Assembly (NCBI GenBank): GCA_026874595.1
Contig: CM049322.1
Location: 55,032,386 to 55,096,385 of the forward strand
Length of the DNA stretch: 64,000 bases
Source: Sipunculus nudus
Lineage: Eukaryota > Annelida > Sipuncula > Golfingiida > Sipunculidae
Direction of reading: 5' to 3'
A program made the translations under genes and the position numbers. The notes under the pieces were generated by a model that worked only from the letters and a program-made list of their open reading frames with translations, did not search any database and was not told the origin of the DNA. Positions 44,130 through 55,787 of this stretch are shown here, in pieces (the stretch's first letter is position 1; every line of letters begins with the position of its first letter).

Positions 44130-46335
44130 AACTTTATATGAAACGAGAGACAAAGAAGACAACATTTTATGGGAAAAGTTCGCAGCTGTTAGACCAGTTT
44201 TCGCTCCACCTATTATAGTTACGTTGTTAAACAGAAGAGATAGCTTCGTCAGAGGGGTGTGCCACCAGTACTATAATTGGCAGCGTCCATGCTTGAGTGA
44301 ATATTTTAACAAGGATGTGTTATTATTCGCCTATCCTTATCCCGGAATCCCCCTCGTGTACATATAATGCGCCACTAAATAGAAGTAACTTAATCACAGG
44401 CTTGTAATCAAGTCGATAGCTGTACGCAGTGTGAAGAGTTCAGTGGTGCAAAATACCAGAAGCGACAAATAACCGAGCTGAAACCATCCTCTTGTTCAAA
44501 GAGCATTAATTGCACCGGGTTCATTCTTGCTATCGACTGACAGTTTCTCGTTATTTGAGATGTGAATTGCGTCGGCGTGACGCACGGAATTCTTTGGTAC
44601 AACCATGCGTGGTAATTTGACGAACAAAGTGAATGTAATGGTTACTCGGATTACGTGCGTTATGTTTAATAGTCACGGTTGATTAGAAACTTCCATCATA
44701 CACATAGTCAAGCAACGTTTGTTGGATGTAACAGCTGATTGGACTAATTCGGTGTCCTGCCGTGCGGATTGCCTTGATTATTTCCAGGAGTACTGGGTTA
44801 GTTTCTGAACACAAAAAGCAACATAATCATAAGATATTATACATGCGCTCACAGAAAACCTTATTAAGGTAAACACTTAAGCAGACAATCTAGCCATTTA
44901 GAACAAATATTACGCTTTCTACCAAAGATAAATACACTATGGCACTTGCGAATGGTCTACCTTTAACCTGGACTTTTCTCTTTGTGCCATTTTCTCTCTA
45001 CTTGACTATCCTTTATACGCAACCCTAATTTTCAGTCTGCTTTAACTATGTATGCCTTTAGTCTTTGCTTCGATTTAACCGGATGTAGTTGTTTGTTGTT
45101 GCCTTTTGGAGTCTCTTAATTATATCATAGGAATTCGTTAAATGAATGTTATATTTTGCTTTCTTGAAACCATAGCTACCAACGATGTTCTGCGTATAAG
45201 TATTAATTACACATAAAAACTTTAAAAAAAAATTAACAGACTCTTTGCGCTATTTGCTTTGTGCTACACAGCCACCCTGCGGGTCTTGAAGAGATTAACA
45301 AGGTCACGATAAACAACGGGAAGTAAAATGTGTCTCACAGTTGCTTGGGAAATTATCAGCTTGATGCATGGTGCCTGGAGGTCGAGGGTTTCCGGGCAGC
45401 TGGTCCAGCGGCAGCAACATGCTGCCGGAATTTCTTGACTTTTCCCAGAAATTCCAGTACTTTCCATTTCTTTCCAGAAATTCTAGTGCTTTAAGTGCGC
45501 TATGATAAACAAGGAACGTGTTATAATATTTCTAAGCTAACCTTAATTCAGAATGGGCGTCTGAGAAATTGTCTAATATTTGAGCCAAATATATTAAAAA
45601 AAAGAAAAGAAAAGGTAATTTTATGAGATTACATGGTCTTATATTAAATACCAACATTCAAACAGATGGAACCGCTAATATTAATATTGATGTTTGTTTT
45701 GTAAAAAAAATTAACAAACAAAATCCAATCGATACTTAAGTGGCAATTGCTTTTTACAAGGGCACCTATACTCCTTATGGTACAATTTACACTTAGCAGC
45801 TTAAAATTATTGATATTAAGGGCTCACGTAACCGTTTATAATGACAATGAAACCATATTGTGTTTCAATTATTATTAACAGAATTGAAACTCCTCGCATA
45901 ATGTTTTAAATACTTGACGTTACAATAAAAAACAATCTGATGAAAAATAGAAAAAAATGCATAAACGCATAGTATGTAGCTTTCAATTAATAGCCTTTCG
46001 GGGAGTTCGGGATCTCCATTTGGAAGAGCCTTTTTTTTTTTGCAGCTTCCAGAGGGAGAGCTTATCAATTAAAAAATGTTCATGCATTTAAAGTCCAGTG
46101 GATACTCCCTTGTCATTCATATCATTGTTCCGTGTGTGGGGCTTGCAAGATTTCGAAATACATAGCCGCACTGAGTTTTACAGTACCCCATAAGACTAAT
46201 CTGTTTTTCTTTATTAGAAAGACCGCTCCCAAAAATGATAAAATGATATTTTTATAGTTTTCAGATTAAGGAAGTAGTAGTTAGTTAAGAATCATCGTCT
46301 GTGAAAAGGGGCGGTTTAGGTACAACAGTAAAAAA
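44130..46335. other. no gene recognised
   Basis: AT-rich, with a somewhat GC-richer patch at 45260-45470 holding a 67-codon minus ORF whose end (PVVYRDLVNLFKTRR) reads like protein but matches no family I recognise. No splice sites could be assigned. Confidence 0.4.
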
Positions 46336-46338
46336 ATT

Positions 46339-46339
46339 C

Positions 46340-46406
<67 letters not shown>

Positions 46407-46481
46407 TATATATATCAAGATTATGAAAAACCATGAGTTTATATATATATATATATATATATACCGTGAATCCTCGGAATG

Positions 46482-46562
<81 letters not shown>
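46339..46562. repeat. compound microsatellite: (TA)n, (TA)n, (TA)n(GA)n
   Basis: Three TA runs (about 46339-46398, 46438-46462, 46483-46524) separated by short unique pieces. The last passes directly into a GA run (46525-46562). Confidence 0.95.
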
Positions 46563-46564
<2 letters not shown>

Positions 46565-46567
<3 letters not shown>

Positions 46568-47480
46568 ATCCATGCAGGTCCTCTTTTTATAGAGTATTAA
46601 TTTGGTGATATGATCAGAAATGTCAATAGAGGATACCCTCGAAACAAAGGCTCGCCTTAATTAAAGAAAACATTGAAACTGAAATAGTCACCAATAGGCG
46701 TATACTGTCACTAAGTGTTTGGGTGGTCAAGTTGTAATATTTACTAAGGTTAAGTAAACCCATTCCATCTGCGTTTATTGTGCGATGGGAGGATTTCATC
46801 CAGAGCCCAGACTTTGCCCTGATTTGATTGGCTGGTACAAATGTGACATCATAGACTGAATGTTATAATCAAGTAATGCATGTTGTTTTTATTCTCTACT
46901 GAAAATTTGGGACTGACAGAGGCAGAAAACTGTGCTTTTACTGAGATATAGAATGTTTAGTCACAGGGGACTTCCCAGTGTGTGACGTCACTAACGAGTT
47001 GACAGTGCTCATAGATGTGCCAATAGTTTTTAAACAAATCACACAAACTCATGTTTTTAGTGGAAAAATATAAAGAAAAAATGTTTTCCCTCCAGGATTT
47101 GGGCTCATTTGATGTTTAATCTAAATTGATATTTTTTTTCATAACTAAATATTTTATATGATAATATAATGAGATTTGGAATACGTTTGCTTGACCTGAA
47201 TACTAACTGAAACAAGACGTAGCCTAATCTATACAGCCGAGGTTCACGCCAGAACTGTTTCGTCTGGACAATCGTTTTGTTCATAGTAAAGGTACATGCA
47301 TCCGTCATGTTTCTTTGATTTTTGTAGCAAAAAGAATTCTTTGATGATAACGTGAATTGCTATTATTAAACCTGAGATCTGCGGAAGAGAATTTCGTGCA
47401 GGAAGAATGCCTGTCATGGGACGTCAATACAAGACAAGCCCTCTCATCAAAACGTGATTGCTTGTCCCCTGTGCTTTGTT
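46565..47480. other. no gene recognised
   Basis: AT-rich sequence with short ORFs of no recognisable domain. Confidence 0.45.
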
Positions 47481-47485
47481 ACAAA

Positions 47486-47540
47486 GACGTCATCGTCCTT
47501 TGAAGGCCACACATGATCTCTGATGATTTGTTATATAAAG
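47486..47540 (+). promoter_or_regulatory. possible core promoter (CRE-like site and TATA box)
   Basis: A CRE-like GACGTCAT (47486-47493) lies about 40 bp upstream of TATATAAAG (47532-47540), which matches the TATA consensus and is followed by a short GC-rich stretch. No downstream ORF or first exon was recognised. TATA strings are common in this AT-rich DNA, so support comes only from the spacing and the GC-rich context. Confidence 0.22.
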
Positions 47541-48506
47541 GCCCTCGAGACAGGCGCGATGATCCGGGCTTTATGATCTGACGCTGGTTGTTTTAACATA
47601 TTAAAAACTGTTGTGATACGTATTGATTGCGGTTACATCATGTTGTCTGACAATTAGCAAAATGAGTTTTTGCTTTCCTAGATACTGGTAAATGCACAGT
47701 GTGTTGGTGTCGGTATTTTCAAAACGATTTTGACAGTATTTATAATATTATCAGAATGATATATTAATAGTAATTCTTTTCTTTAATGGTTTTGCCTACA
47801 GTACTGTTCGTATATAGATTCTTGGGTTTCTGGGATCAATGAGTTTAAATATGATGTCAAGTAGGTAATTTTGCCAATTTTAAACTTACAATCTATATAT
47901 GACCTCTGATTTTAGATCAAGGCTACTTTTTTTTCAGTTTTGTCAATCAGTCTTCATTCAGCCCTAAGTCTTCCTTTGCCGGAAGTTCTGATCATACCGA
48001 GTTATAAATATATGCAGCAGAAATCTGATAATACTCAGTGGTAATCTCATAGGTGAACAAGGTTTTATTAGAAAAAAGGAAAATATTGATTATAATTGCA
48101 CTCTATGTAAGTTGGGACCAGGCTAGTTGAGTCGAATCAAAATACTCACGTTCAGGTCCACTAACTACCAGTCCTAGTGTTTTGAAACGCCATGGTGGAA
48201 CCAGGATCTTAGTCTTAGTATGATCCTTTGAAACATATTTATTGAATACAAAGATGTTAACACGGAAACTGAAAAGCCAATGTGTACTTCAACGTTTCTT
48301 CATGCATTCTCTGAACTTTAATGTTTAATTATATGTATATAGCTTTAAACATACATGTAAAGTCTATACCCGAATTTTGTTCTCATAAGAGTATAAGAAG
48401 AAATGCTTATTTTAATACACATCGTCTCAGAAAAGTTATTTCTAATTGTATTTAAAGAAGAGAAAGTATTTCTCCACCTTCGCTGAATGAAATAATTGTT
48501 TTTAGG
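47541..48506. other. no gene recognised
   Basis: AT-rich intergenic sequence leading into the LTR/tRNA-like array. Confidence 0.45.
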
Positions 48507-48507
48507 T

Positions 48508-48662
48508 TGTTACGGGGTGACATAAAGGCGGAGCGAACTGTCTCGCTAGTGAAGCTTTCTTTTCTAGCGAAGCGGTTGGTACTCCGGACTTGTGCGCCAC
48601 CGCCCTGGGTTCGACTCCCGGATCGGCTCAGGATTTTCCCTCATTTATTTGTCTTCGTAACA
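48508..48662 (+). repeat. LTR 1 of the TRIM-like array
   Basis: 155 bp starting TGTTAC and ending GTAACA. It differs from LTR 2 at scattered positions, including ttacGGGG at the outer end where LTR 2 and 3 have ttacTGGG. Confidence 0.78.
48565..48618 (+). promoter_or_regulatory. tRNA-like Pol III promoter (A and B boxes) in LTR 1
   Basis: An A-box-like TAGCGAAGCGG (48565-48575) is followed by a perfect B box GGTTCGACTCC (48608-48618). The B box sits in a T-arm with a five-pair stem (CTGGG/CCCGG, one G-U) and a seven-base loop. The anticodon arm does not fold properly, so this is tRNA-derived, not a tRNA gene. It is repeated in LTR 2 (B box 48882-48892) and in a damaged form in LTR 3. Confidence 0.7.
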
Positions 48663-48665
48663 AAA

Positions 48666-48677
48666 TGGGGGCTCGTC
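48666..48677 (+). other. primer-binding-site-like sequence, unit 1
   Basis: TGGGGGCTCGTC, matching the first 12 bases of the tRNA-Pro type primer-binding site known from LTR retroelements, three bases after the LTR end. It is repeated in unit 2 and, with one change (TGGGGGCTTGTC), after LTR 3. Confidence 0.65.
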
Positions 48678-48781
48678 TAACGTGACGGTTAACTTTGTGG
48701 CCCAGGGAATAAGCTCACCAAAGTGTGACTCCTGGGATAATTAGTCTTGTTCTGATAGCAGAACGCTCTTAAGAGGGGGTG

Positions 48782-48936
48782 TGTTACTGGGTGACATAAA
48801 AGCGGACCGAACTGTCTCTCTAGAGAAGCTTGCTTTTCTAGCGAAGCGGTTGGGACTCCGGACTTGTGCGCCACCGACCAGGGTTCGACTCCCGGATCGG
48901 CTCAGGATTTTCCCTCATTTATTTGTCTTCGTAACA
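48782..48936 (+). repeat. LTR 2 of the TRIM-like array
   Basis: 155 bp, TGTTAC to GTAACA, preceded by the purine run aagaggggg and followed by aaa and the primer-binding-site-like string. Confidence 0.78.
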
Positions 48937-49055
48937 AAATGGGGGCTCGTCTAACGTGACGGTTAACTTTGTGGCCCAGGGAATAAGCTCACCAAAGTGT
49001 GACTCCTGGGATAATTAGTCTTGTTCTGATAGCAGAACGCTCTTAAGAGGGGGTG

Positions 49056-49583
49056 TGTTACTGGGTGACGTAAAAGCGGACCGAACTGTCTCTCTAGAGA
49101 AGCTTGCTTTGCTAGCGAAGCGGTTGGTACTCCGGACTTGTGCGCCACCGACCTGGGTTCGACTCTCGGACCGACCAAGGGTTTTTCCCTTCATTTATTG
49201 TGACCAGTAAGCTTGATTATGGTAATGCTCTTCTCTTAGGATATCCAGTTTCCCTCATACAGAGGCTCCAGAGAGTCCAAAACTGTGCAGCTCGAATCCT
49301 GTGTGGCAGTAAAGGATATGAGCATATGACACCTGTCTTGCAAGCCCTACATTGTCCCCCTCTGTGTCAACGGATAAAAGTTAAAGTTGCTATGTTGGTG
49401 TTCAAGGCAAAACATGGTATTGCTCCAAAATACCTCCGGGATTTAATCCAGCGTTACATACCTGCGAGACGTCTGAGATCATTTAACCAAGAATTACTGT
49501 GTGTTCCATATACAAGGTCCACCTTGGACCTATATAAAATAAAGTATTATTATTATTAGTATTATTTATTTGCCTTCGTAACA
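49056..49583 (+). repeat. LTR 3, interrupted by a LINE insertion
   Basis: The LTR runs 49056 to about 49200 and resumes at about 49564-49583 (gccttcgtaaca). Read without the insert, it continues like LTR 1 and 2. The B box is damaged by one substitution (gactctc). Confidence 0.75.
49201..49563 (+). pseudogene. 5'-truncated LINE, C-terminal end of reverse transcriptase ORF
   Basis: Encodes about 115 residues matching the region after the RT catalytic core in CR1/L2/jockey-type LINEs. The expected blocks are there: SKLDYGNALLLG, LQRVQNCAARIL, HMTPVLQALH, QRIKVKVAMLVFKAKHGIAPKYL. There are no internal stops, so it is a fairly recent 5'-truncated insertion. It ends at TAG after a (TAT)n-rich tail. 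The likely target-site duplication is ATTTATTG (49193-49200) against ATTTATTTG (49564-49572), placed inside the LTR 3 sequence. It cannot be active because everything upstream, including the catalytic part, is missing. Confidence 0.85.
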
Positions 49584-49666
49584 AAATGGGGGCTTGTCCG
49601 ACGTGACGGTTAAACTTTGTGGCCCAGGGAATAAGCTCGGTCTGCTTTTATGTCACCCCGTAACAA

Positions 49667-52600
49667 GATACATACTTGTACAAAAAATAAGATGACAGTA
49701 ACCTAATTCCCAATTGTAAAATAAATCGAGGTACGGAAGAGTTCTCGGCTTGCCATTACAGCTGGGATAAAAGATAAATATATAGTGAATACACTGTAAT
49801 GCAAATATGAAATCATGGTATTATCTTATTGTCCAGGTATATAGGAATATGTCGCGTCGCTGCTGACTCAAAATTGACATCAGAACCTGTACGTTGATAG
49901 ATGAACTGCTGGTGTGTCTGTACGGATTAAATAGGTTGACAGCTAAGGCCTCAGATCTATGCCACTGAACACTCTTGAAATTATCTACTTTTGCTCTCTA
50001 AATGGCTGTAACGCAAGTTTTACTTTGTTATTATTTATTTTATGTCTAAACTGTTCCATAAATGACCTTAACTTATAAATGTCACGATGTGATAGAAGAC
50101 ATGCATTTTACATTTGTTTAACATTCAGTCTTGAATCTATAAAAAAAATGTTTTATTTATTTTTTCTTAAGGCCTCTTTATGACTTTGTACCGCCATAGT
50201 TTTAACTAACCTCACAGATAATACTTCTGCACCTTCAGTTATTCTACAGATGAGAAGCAGATTACTTAAAATGTACCATAAAATCGAAAACTTCCTAAAA
50301 ACATTTGAATCTGATTCGCTGCAAAACTCAAGTGACATTTACTAGCTGTATATCTCCACACTGAAATATCTGCGTGAAACATCTGCGTGAAGCTCAAATA
50401 AAAATGTAATGGAGCCTCGATTTCCTAAGAAATAACATCTTCGTACCATTAATAATTAAGATATTATGTTTGCTCATTAACACTGTTGCCCATACAGAAT
50501 TGGCGCCGTCAAGCCAGGCCATTGACTGGGAGGAAAATTAGGGCTTGGCAGGCACCTCAGTTGGTTTCCGGAATTTGAATCACATAAATAAGGCTGGTAT
50601 AAAAGCATCAATTTAGCCGGAACTTTATCTGAGATCAACACGTCAGCTACCGAAGGTCATCAGATAGTCGTTTGTGATTCACCCGGAAGTGACGCACTAA
50701 CTGGAGGCGCGGCCGCCAGGTCCACGAACAATTTTAATTATACATGGTTTAAATGGAGGGGAGTGACAACTAGAGTTCATGTGTAAGAATCACATTCAAC
50801 CGTTAACCCGGGTTTCGAAGAGTCGGACTCTAAGTGAAAGTATCATATTTTGAAACCCGAGGACTGAGACTTGGAACTGGAATCGAAAGGCCTGGACTCC
50901 GTCTTTCACCTGACATTGCTGAAATAAACTAGCCGGTTCCCGCCAGGACAGTCTCCGGTAATTTTCACATTTAAGTTCACAGAACAAAATCCACGGAAAC
51001 GAACCATTAGAACCCTTTTTTTCGTGAAGCCAGTACATCAAATATAACGTAAATCCACCAATATAATATGAATTTATCGACGCAACATCTAGCTAATTTT
51101 GAATAGTATTGCAGGCTAACCTACGGAAAACGAATAGTTTTTCATAATATTAGACGGTGTATTTTTTATTTAAATTCAGGCTTTTGCATATTCCAGCCAT
51201 TTTTTTTTTTTTCATTTTTAATTAAACTTTAATTAATTAACAAATATTGTTCAAATACCGGTAGTTACATCGAGTGATTCATGCTGTTCTCTAAGGCTCA
51301 TTTGATGGCGTTCGGAAATGTGTTCATTTTGAGGGAAAAGGAAGATAATGAACCACATACACCCACACATTGGCATGCCAGGGATTAAACCTGGCTCGCA
51401 AGTTTTAAACAACTAATTTTTGTAGGGATATGACCAATTAATTTCAAGTTAACATTTATTCACTAGGTAATGGAAAATGGAACCTATTTAGAAAGGCTGT
51501 AAGACCGATTTAAACAATAAAAAACAATTTTAGCTTTAAATGGCCGGTATCTTTGTAACAAAGTAAAAATAAGTCAAATTGAAATTTAGACATCAAATAT
51601 GAATTCGTTCGCCCAGGAATCCACATACTGCACACGTTTGCAGGTATAATTTTTGATGCAATAAGTTACAAAATGGAGCACAGGGACTATCTTTGAGTTC
51701 GTGATATTACCCATTCCGCACACACTTTTAAGAGAGACACCCTCACCAGATTATCAAATTATCATTCAGAGAATCTTAATCCATAGATAAGGAACACTTA
51801 GACCTCATTTTATAGTTTTTACGAGAAGTTTGAAGGTAAATGCTCTTTTTGAACTAAAAATCGTCAGCCACCTTACTTTGTGAGGTAAAAAAAGGTCAAT
51901 TAAAAAAGTTGACATCAAATATGAATTTATTTCTCGACCCCGAAAACCCAATATCCATATTCTGAAGAGACCGTCGGCCAAACCGCTGAAAACATTTCAT
52001 AGTTGCGGGTGGCGGCCATTTTGGATTTTTGGCTCTCACGGCGTGCTCTGTAAGCATGTTTATGTTAATTTCCCTATTATGGTAACAAGATCACGATGGG
52101 TTTGATAGTCTGTGATAAAACATTTCTCAGTTGATAAAATTAAACATACATTTTAAATTGAAAACCTAGGTCAGCTTAATATGCTTACTGTTCTTTCAGT
52201 AGTATCCTGTTTGGAAGTCCAAAAAGATACCATGCTGTCGCCCTTTGGAACATTTTAGCTACTTCATTTTATATCCGTACACGTTCCTTTTTAAATTCGG
52301 CCTAAAAGGATGAAATAAATTATTATACTTTATTTTATCACTTCAATTTTCATTTTATCGTTGTACAAAATTACTAATAAATAAGGATGCTATAAATAAT
52401 TCTGAATATACTTTTTTCATGTTATTAATTTTTTTTTATATTGAGCATTTATGCATTTTTCATACATTTGAAAATATCTGAATATGAATAAAAAGATAGC
52501 ATTCATGACAAACATGTATATTTTATTCCCCAGTCTATGCAGAGTTGAAAATACTGTGATGAAATATGTCTGTTCATCCTTATTTCATACGCAACTGTAT

Positions 52601-53600
52601 CTCAGAACCACCTGATTTCTCTTCTGAAAAAAAAGAATATAAAATAAGATACCTACAACCTAAAAATAATTTCTCTTACATATCTGCTTTTCTAAAACCA
52701 TGGAGGAAGTCTCTGACTAATGATTAAAGTATAAGGAAATGCTTAAGTTATGTGCTAAAGTTAGAACTGCCATCTTTCAGCATCATGCATCTCTCTTTAA
52801 GCAGGCAGGACCTTTTTAGGTATAATATGTGTGCACTCTTTAAAGACAAGTTAGCTCAGCTGAATAAATATTTATCATGATTTCAGACACTTCACTGAAT
52901 GTAACTACTGCTTTTACCACCAGTAAAGTAAAACATCTGAAATAACTCTTATGTCAAGATCTTTTGTGTCCTTGTTGTATGTGCAATTATGTTACATATA
53001 TTTTAGCATCTTACGACTCACCCCTATTCCACTCATGTAGGCCGAATTACTTTCACCTTCTGTGAATAAAGATGCTTTATATACTGAAGTGCTTTAATAA
53101 TAGATATTACACGTTTACGTATAGAACTTCTGTAAACGCTTGGCCTCATTAAATAAACTGGTCAGTTCCCTAAGCCAGTAAATAAACTATTTCAAAACGT
53201 TAGAATACCATATTAGGAAAATACCCTATTGGAACGAAGAGAATGAAAATTATATATGCAGGATATTTAATGTTGCTTAATGACAGAAGCATGTGAATTC
53301 ATATCTACAAATACAACATAATAAGCTTTCTTTTCTCTCGGCTATCATTTGATAGATTTATACCATAGACAAATTCAGCTGAGTATTGAAACTCAAAGGT
53401 CCTTGTTTTATTCTATTTAAAAACAATAATAAAAAATGACATAAGTATATTTGTTGAATCATTCTTATTGAAGCATAGAGAATAATGCATTAAATGTTGC
53501 ATAAAAATATGATAAACCAATTGAAACGGGTGCCGTTTCTGTGCGCGATAGTTCCATGTTAAACAATATCTTTTGATGATATGGTCCACCAATGGTATAC
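49667..53600. other. no gene recognised
   Basis: Nearly 4 kb of AT-rich sequence with short ORFs lacking domains. A tRNA-like string on the minus strand near 51380-51400 is too degenerate to call. The 81-codon minus ORF at 50796-51041 has no recognisable family. Confidence 0.45.
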
Positions 53601-55770
53601 ACTAAACTCCGACATCCGACTTGCGACATCCAGGATTTTCATGGAAGGCGTTCCCTTGTACCTTCCCTTGTATCAGTCAGATCATATGTCGCTGTGATTG
53701 CCCCTTTGTGCGTTTATGTTAATTTTCTGAACATTCATTTGAAAGAAGTTCCGTGACAGAGGTTGAGTTGCGCCACCGTCAATTATAGCCGAGTCTGATC
53801 CATCTGCTCAAGCAAAAAAACAAAAATGAACTGAAATTAAATCTGCCTGAAGTACCTGTTTATCGTTTAAACCTGCATGTTTTAACATACTAGTATCATT
53901 GGTGCAAAGACTTAACATGTGCATGTGTGTCAGTTATAAAGGGTATAATATCAATTTTATTGCTTATTATTTTTCAAGGAGTAATAAGGATTGTATAGTT
54001 ACATCCAATGACCAACAACACAACATTCAGACTCACTGTTGCCCCTAAACTGTGCACACATATATCATAAATGGTTGCAAAAAAATGACGCCATTGTGAA
54101 ATCCAATATACTTTCATTAAAGCTAAAGGAAAAAATTGAACCAGCTCTAGATTTGTTCTCTAAGATCGGGGTCTAAAATGTTGTCCTCTTAGCGAGGGTG
54201 GTTGTCAAGAGGAGTGGTGGTCAGGCGAGACTTCACTTATAAACACCAATAGAAACCACGCAGCACCAACTTACCCGTAACCAAAACGGGCCTCTTAGGA
54301 CAAAACAAAAAAAGGTTTGAGTCTCAGGCACTATTTCCAGAAATCTATGAGGCGATTTTTTTTTACCTTTTTTTAAATGTTAAAATGTCAAAGGATCAGG
54401 AAAAGTATGGTTACAATAGATTTTTTTGTGCCTTACAAGTTAATGCACTTCAAAACAAATGAAATTTTATCAAAATTGTATTATTTTATTTTCTTGAAAG
54501 AAATATCCAAGCGACTGAAGCTCAAGATTGGTTAGTTTCTATTAAAAAAAGAAAATAAAAAAAAAATGATGCGGGGCTTAAAAATTGATGCGGGCGGTGC
54601 CTGAGAACCATACCTTTTATTTTTTTCTTTTTTGCCCTATTTCCCATAGTTTTGGAGCTGAAGATCGCAGAAGTTTTCTATGCACTGCAGTTTTACAGTT
54701 TTCTCATGGCCATGGCTCTCGGCTGAATCTGACACTGCTCAGTTCATGGCGGACATAAAATTAGGGTCAGAGTGACCTAATGTTGTGGTTTTACAACGAT
54801 ATACTACATAACCTGTTTGCATGTATTAGGTTTGATCACCCAAGTTCTCCTGTTCATATTTGTGGCTTGCTAAAGAGCACGGTGAATGTTGCTCTTACAT
54901 TTACTCTGTGATAAAAAAAAATCTCTGTAACTGAAAGTACCAAAGTTTAAAGTATAAACAAATCGACGGGCATCATGCACAAGTCGGAATAATAATTCCC
55001 ATTTATTACCGGCTTCTGAGTGGAAAGATAAAAACGCTTAATACCTGCGTGGTATTAAAAACTGATGATCTTCGTATCTACCAAACCTTATCACAATTCG
55101 AACCCCAGTGCGACCCACGTACGGATGTATATCCTTAAGAGTAAATGTAAAATTTCCAACGAATATATTGTGTCACATTTTTAGGAAAAGCGAACATACG
55201 AAATTCTTTCCTCTCTGACGACTGCTGTACCTTTTATTCCATTTGTCCATATCATCCATCTTTTAATATAGGACTTACAAATACTTAACCCAAAAACTCC
55301 TCACATTAGACTGGTAGAGCAGCGCGTGGGCTGTTCGTAGGGACGTACTTAATTGAATAACCCAGTAATTATCTGCTGCAGGCTAAAGGCAGGGGAAAGC
55401 ACCAGTTGAGTGTAAAACATAGTGGCCCTGAGGGATTACATTACCAAGACGCGGTTAAAGCGGCTAATTAGTACCCGCTATTTAGATAAGGAAACATTGT
55501 TCTCCATCATCTCTAACCTAAGTGCTCTCTCAGGACAAATGATGTTGTTACACTTAATTTAGTCTTGCCTAATACCACGTGGTAAAACGTGGAACAACCT
55601 GAGAGATTCATTAAAGTTGGCAAAGGCAAAGGGAACGTAACATTGAGATGATGTCACCATGTATGAGATAGATGAACGTAAAGACCTCAGACGCCAATCC
55701 AGGATATTGGAAAGGGGTATCTTTTAAACAAGGGACTGATTCTCTCTAAAACACTACATGACTTCAGGAA
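53601..55770. other. no gene recognised
   Basis: AT-rich sequence with A and T homopolymer runs. No exon, RNA gene or transposon end could be supported. Confidence 0.45.
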
Positions 55771-55787
55771 GGGGGGGGGGGGGGGGG
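55771..55787. repeat. poly-G tract
   Basis: Run of 17 G. ORFs across it are artefacts (poly-Pro on the minus strand). Confidence 0.92.

Larger units (their letters stand above)
48508..49665 (+). mobile_element. array of miniature LTR-retrotransposon-like (TRIM-like) units with an inverted LTR end
   Basis: Three head-to-tail units with a period of exactly 274 bp (starts 48508, 48782, 49056). Each has a 155-bp LTR-like segment, TGTTAC...GTAACA, and a 119-bp interior. The interior opens three bases after the LTR with TGGGGGCTCGTC, the sequence of a tRNA-Pro primer-binding site, and ends in a purine run (aagaggggg) just before the next LTR, as a polypurine tract should. There is no coding capacity, which fits a TRIM. 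The LTR holds a tRNA-like Pol III promoter. The third LTR is split by a LINE fragment. After a partial third interior the array ends in an inverted copy of the first 27 bp of the LTR (49639-49665). The two outer ends share GGGG where the inner LTRs have TGGG, so the whole is also flanked by inverted repeats of about 20-27 bp. No target-site duplication was found. Minus-strand ORFs inside are shadows. Confidence 0.8.

Noticed and set aside
48565-48625. Functional tRNA gene
   Set aside because: A and B boxes and T-arm are good, but the anticodon arm does not fold and there is no acceptor stem; it lies in an LTR-like repeat.
48689-49178. Two similar minus-strand ORFs of 61 and 71 codons
   Set aside because: They are reverse translations of the repeated 274-bp units and not a duplicated gene.
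51375-51405. Minus-strand tRNA/SINE-like string
   Set aside because: B-box match is degenerate (GGTTTAATCCC), no A box, no second copy in the window.
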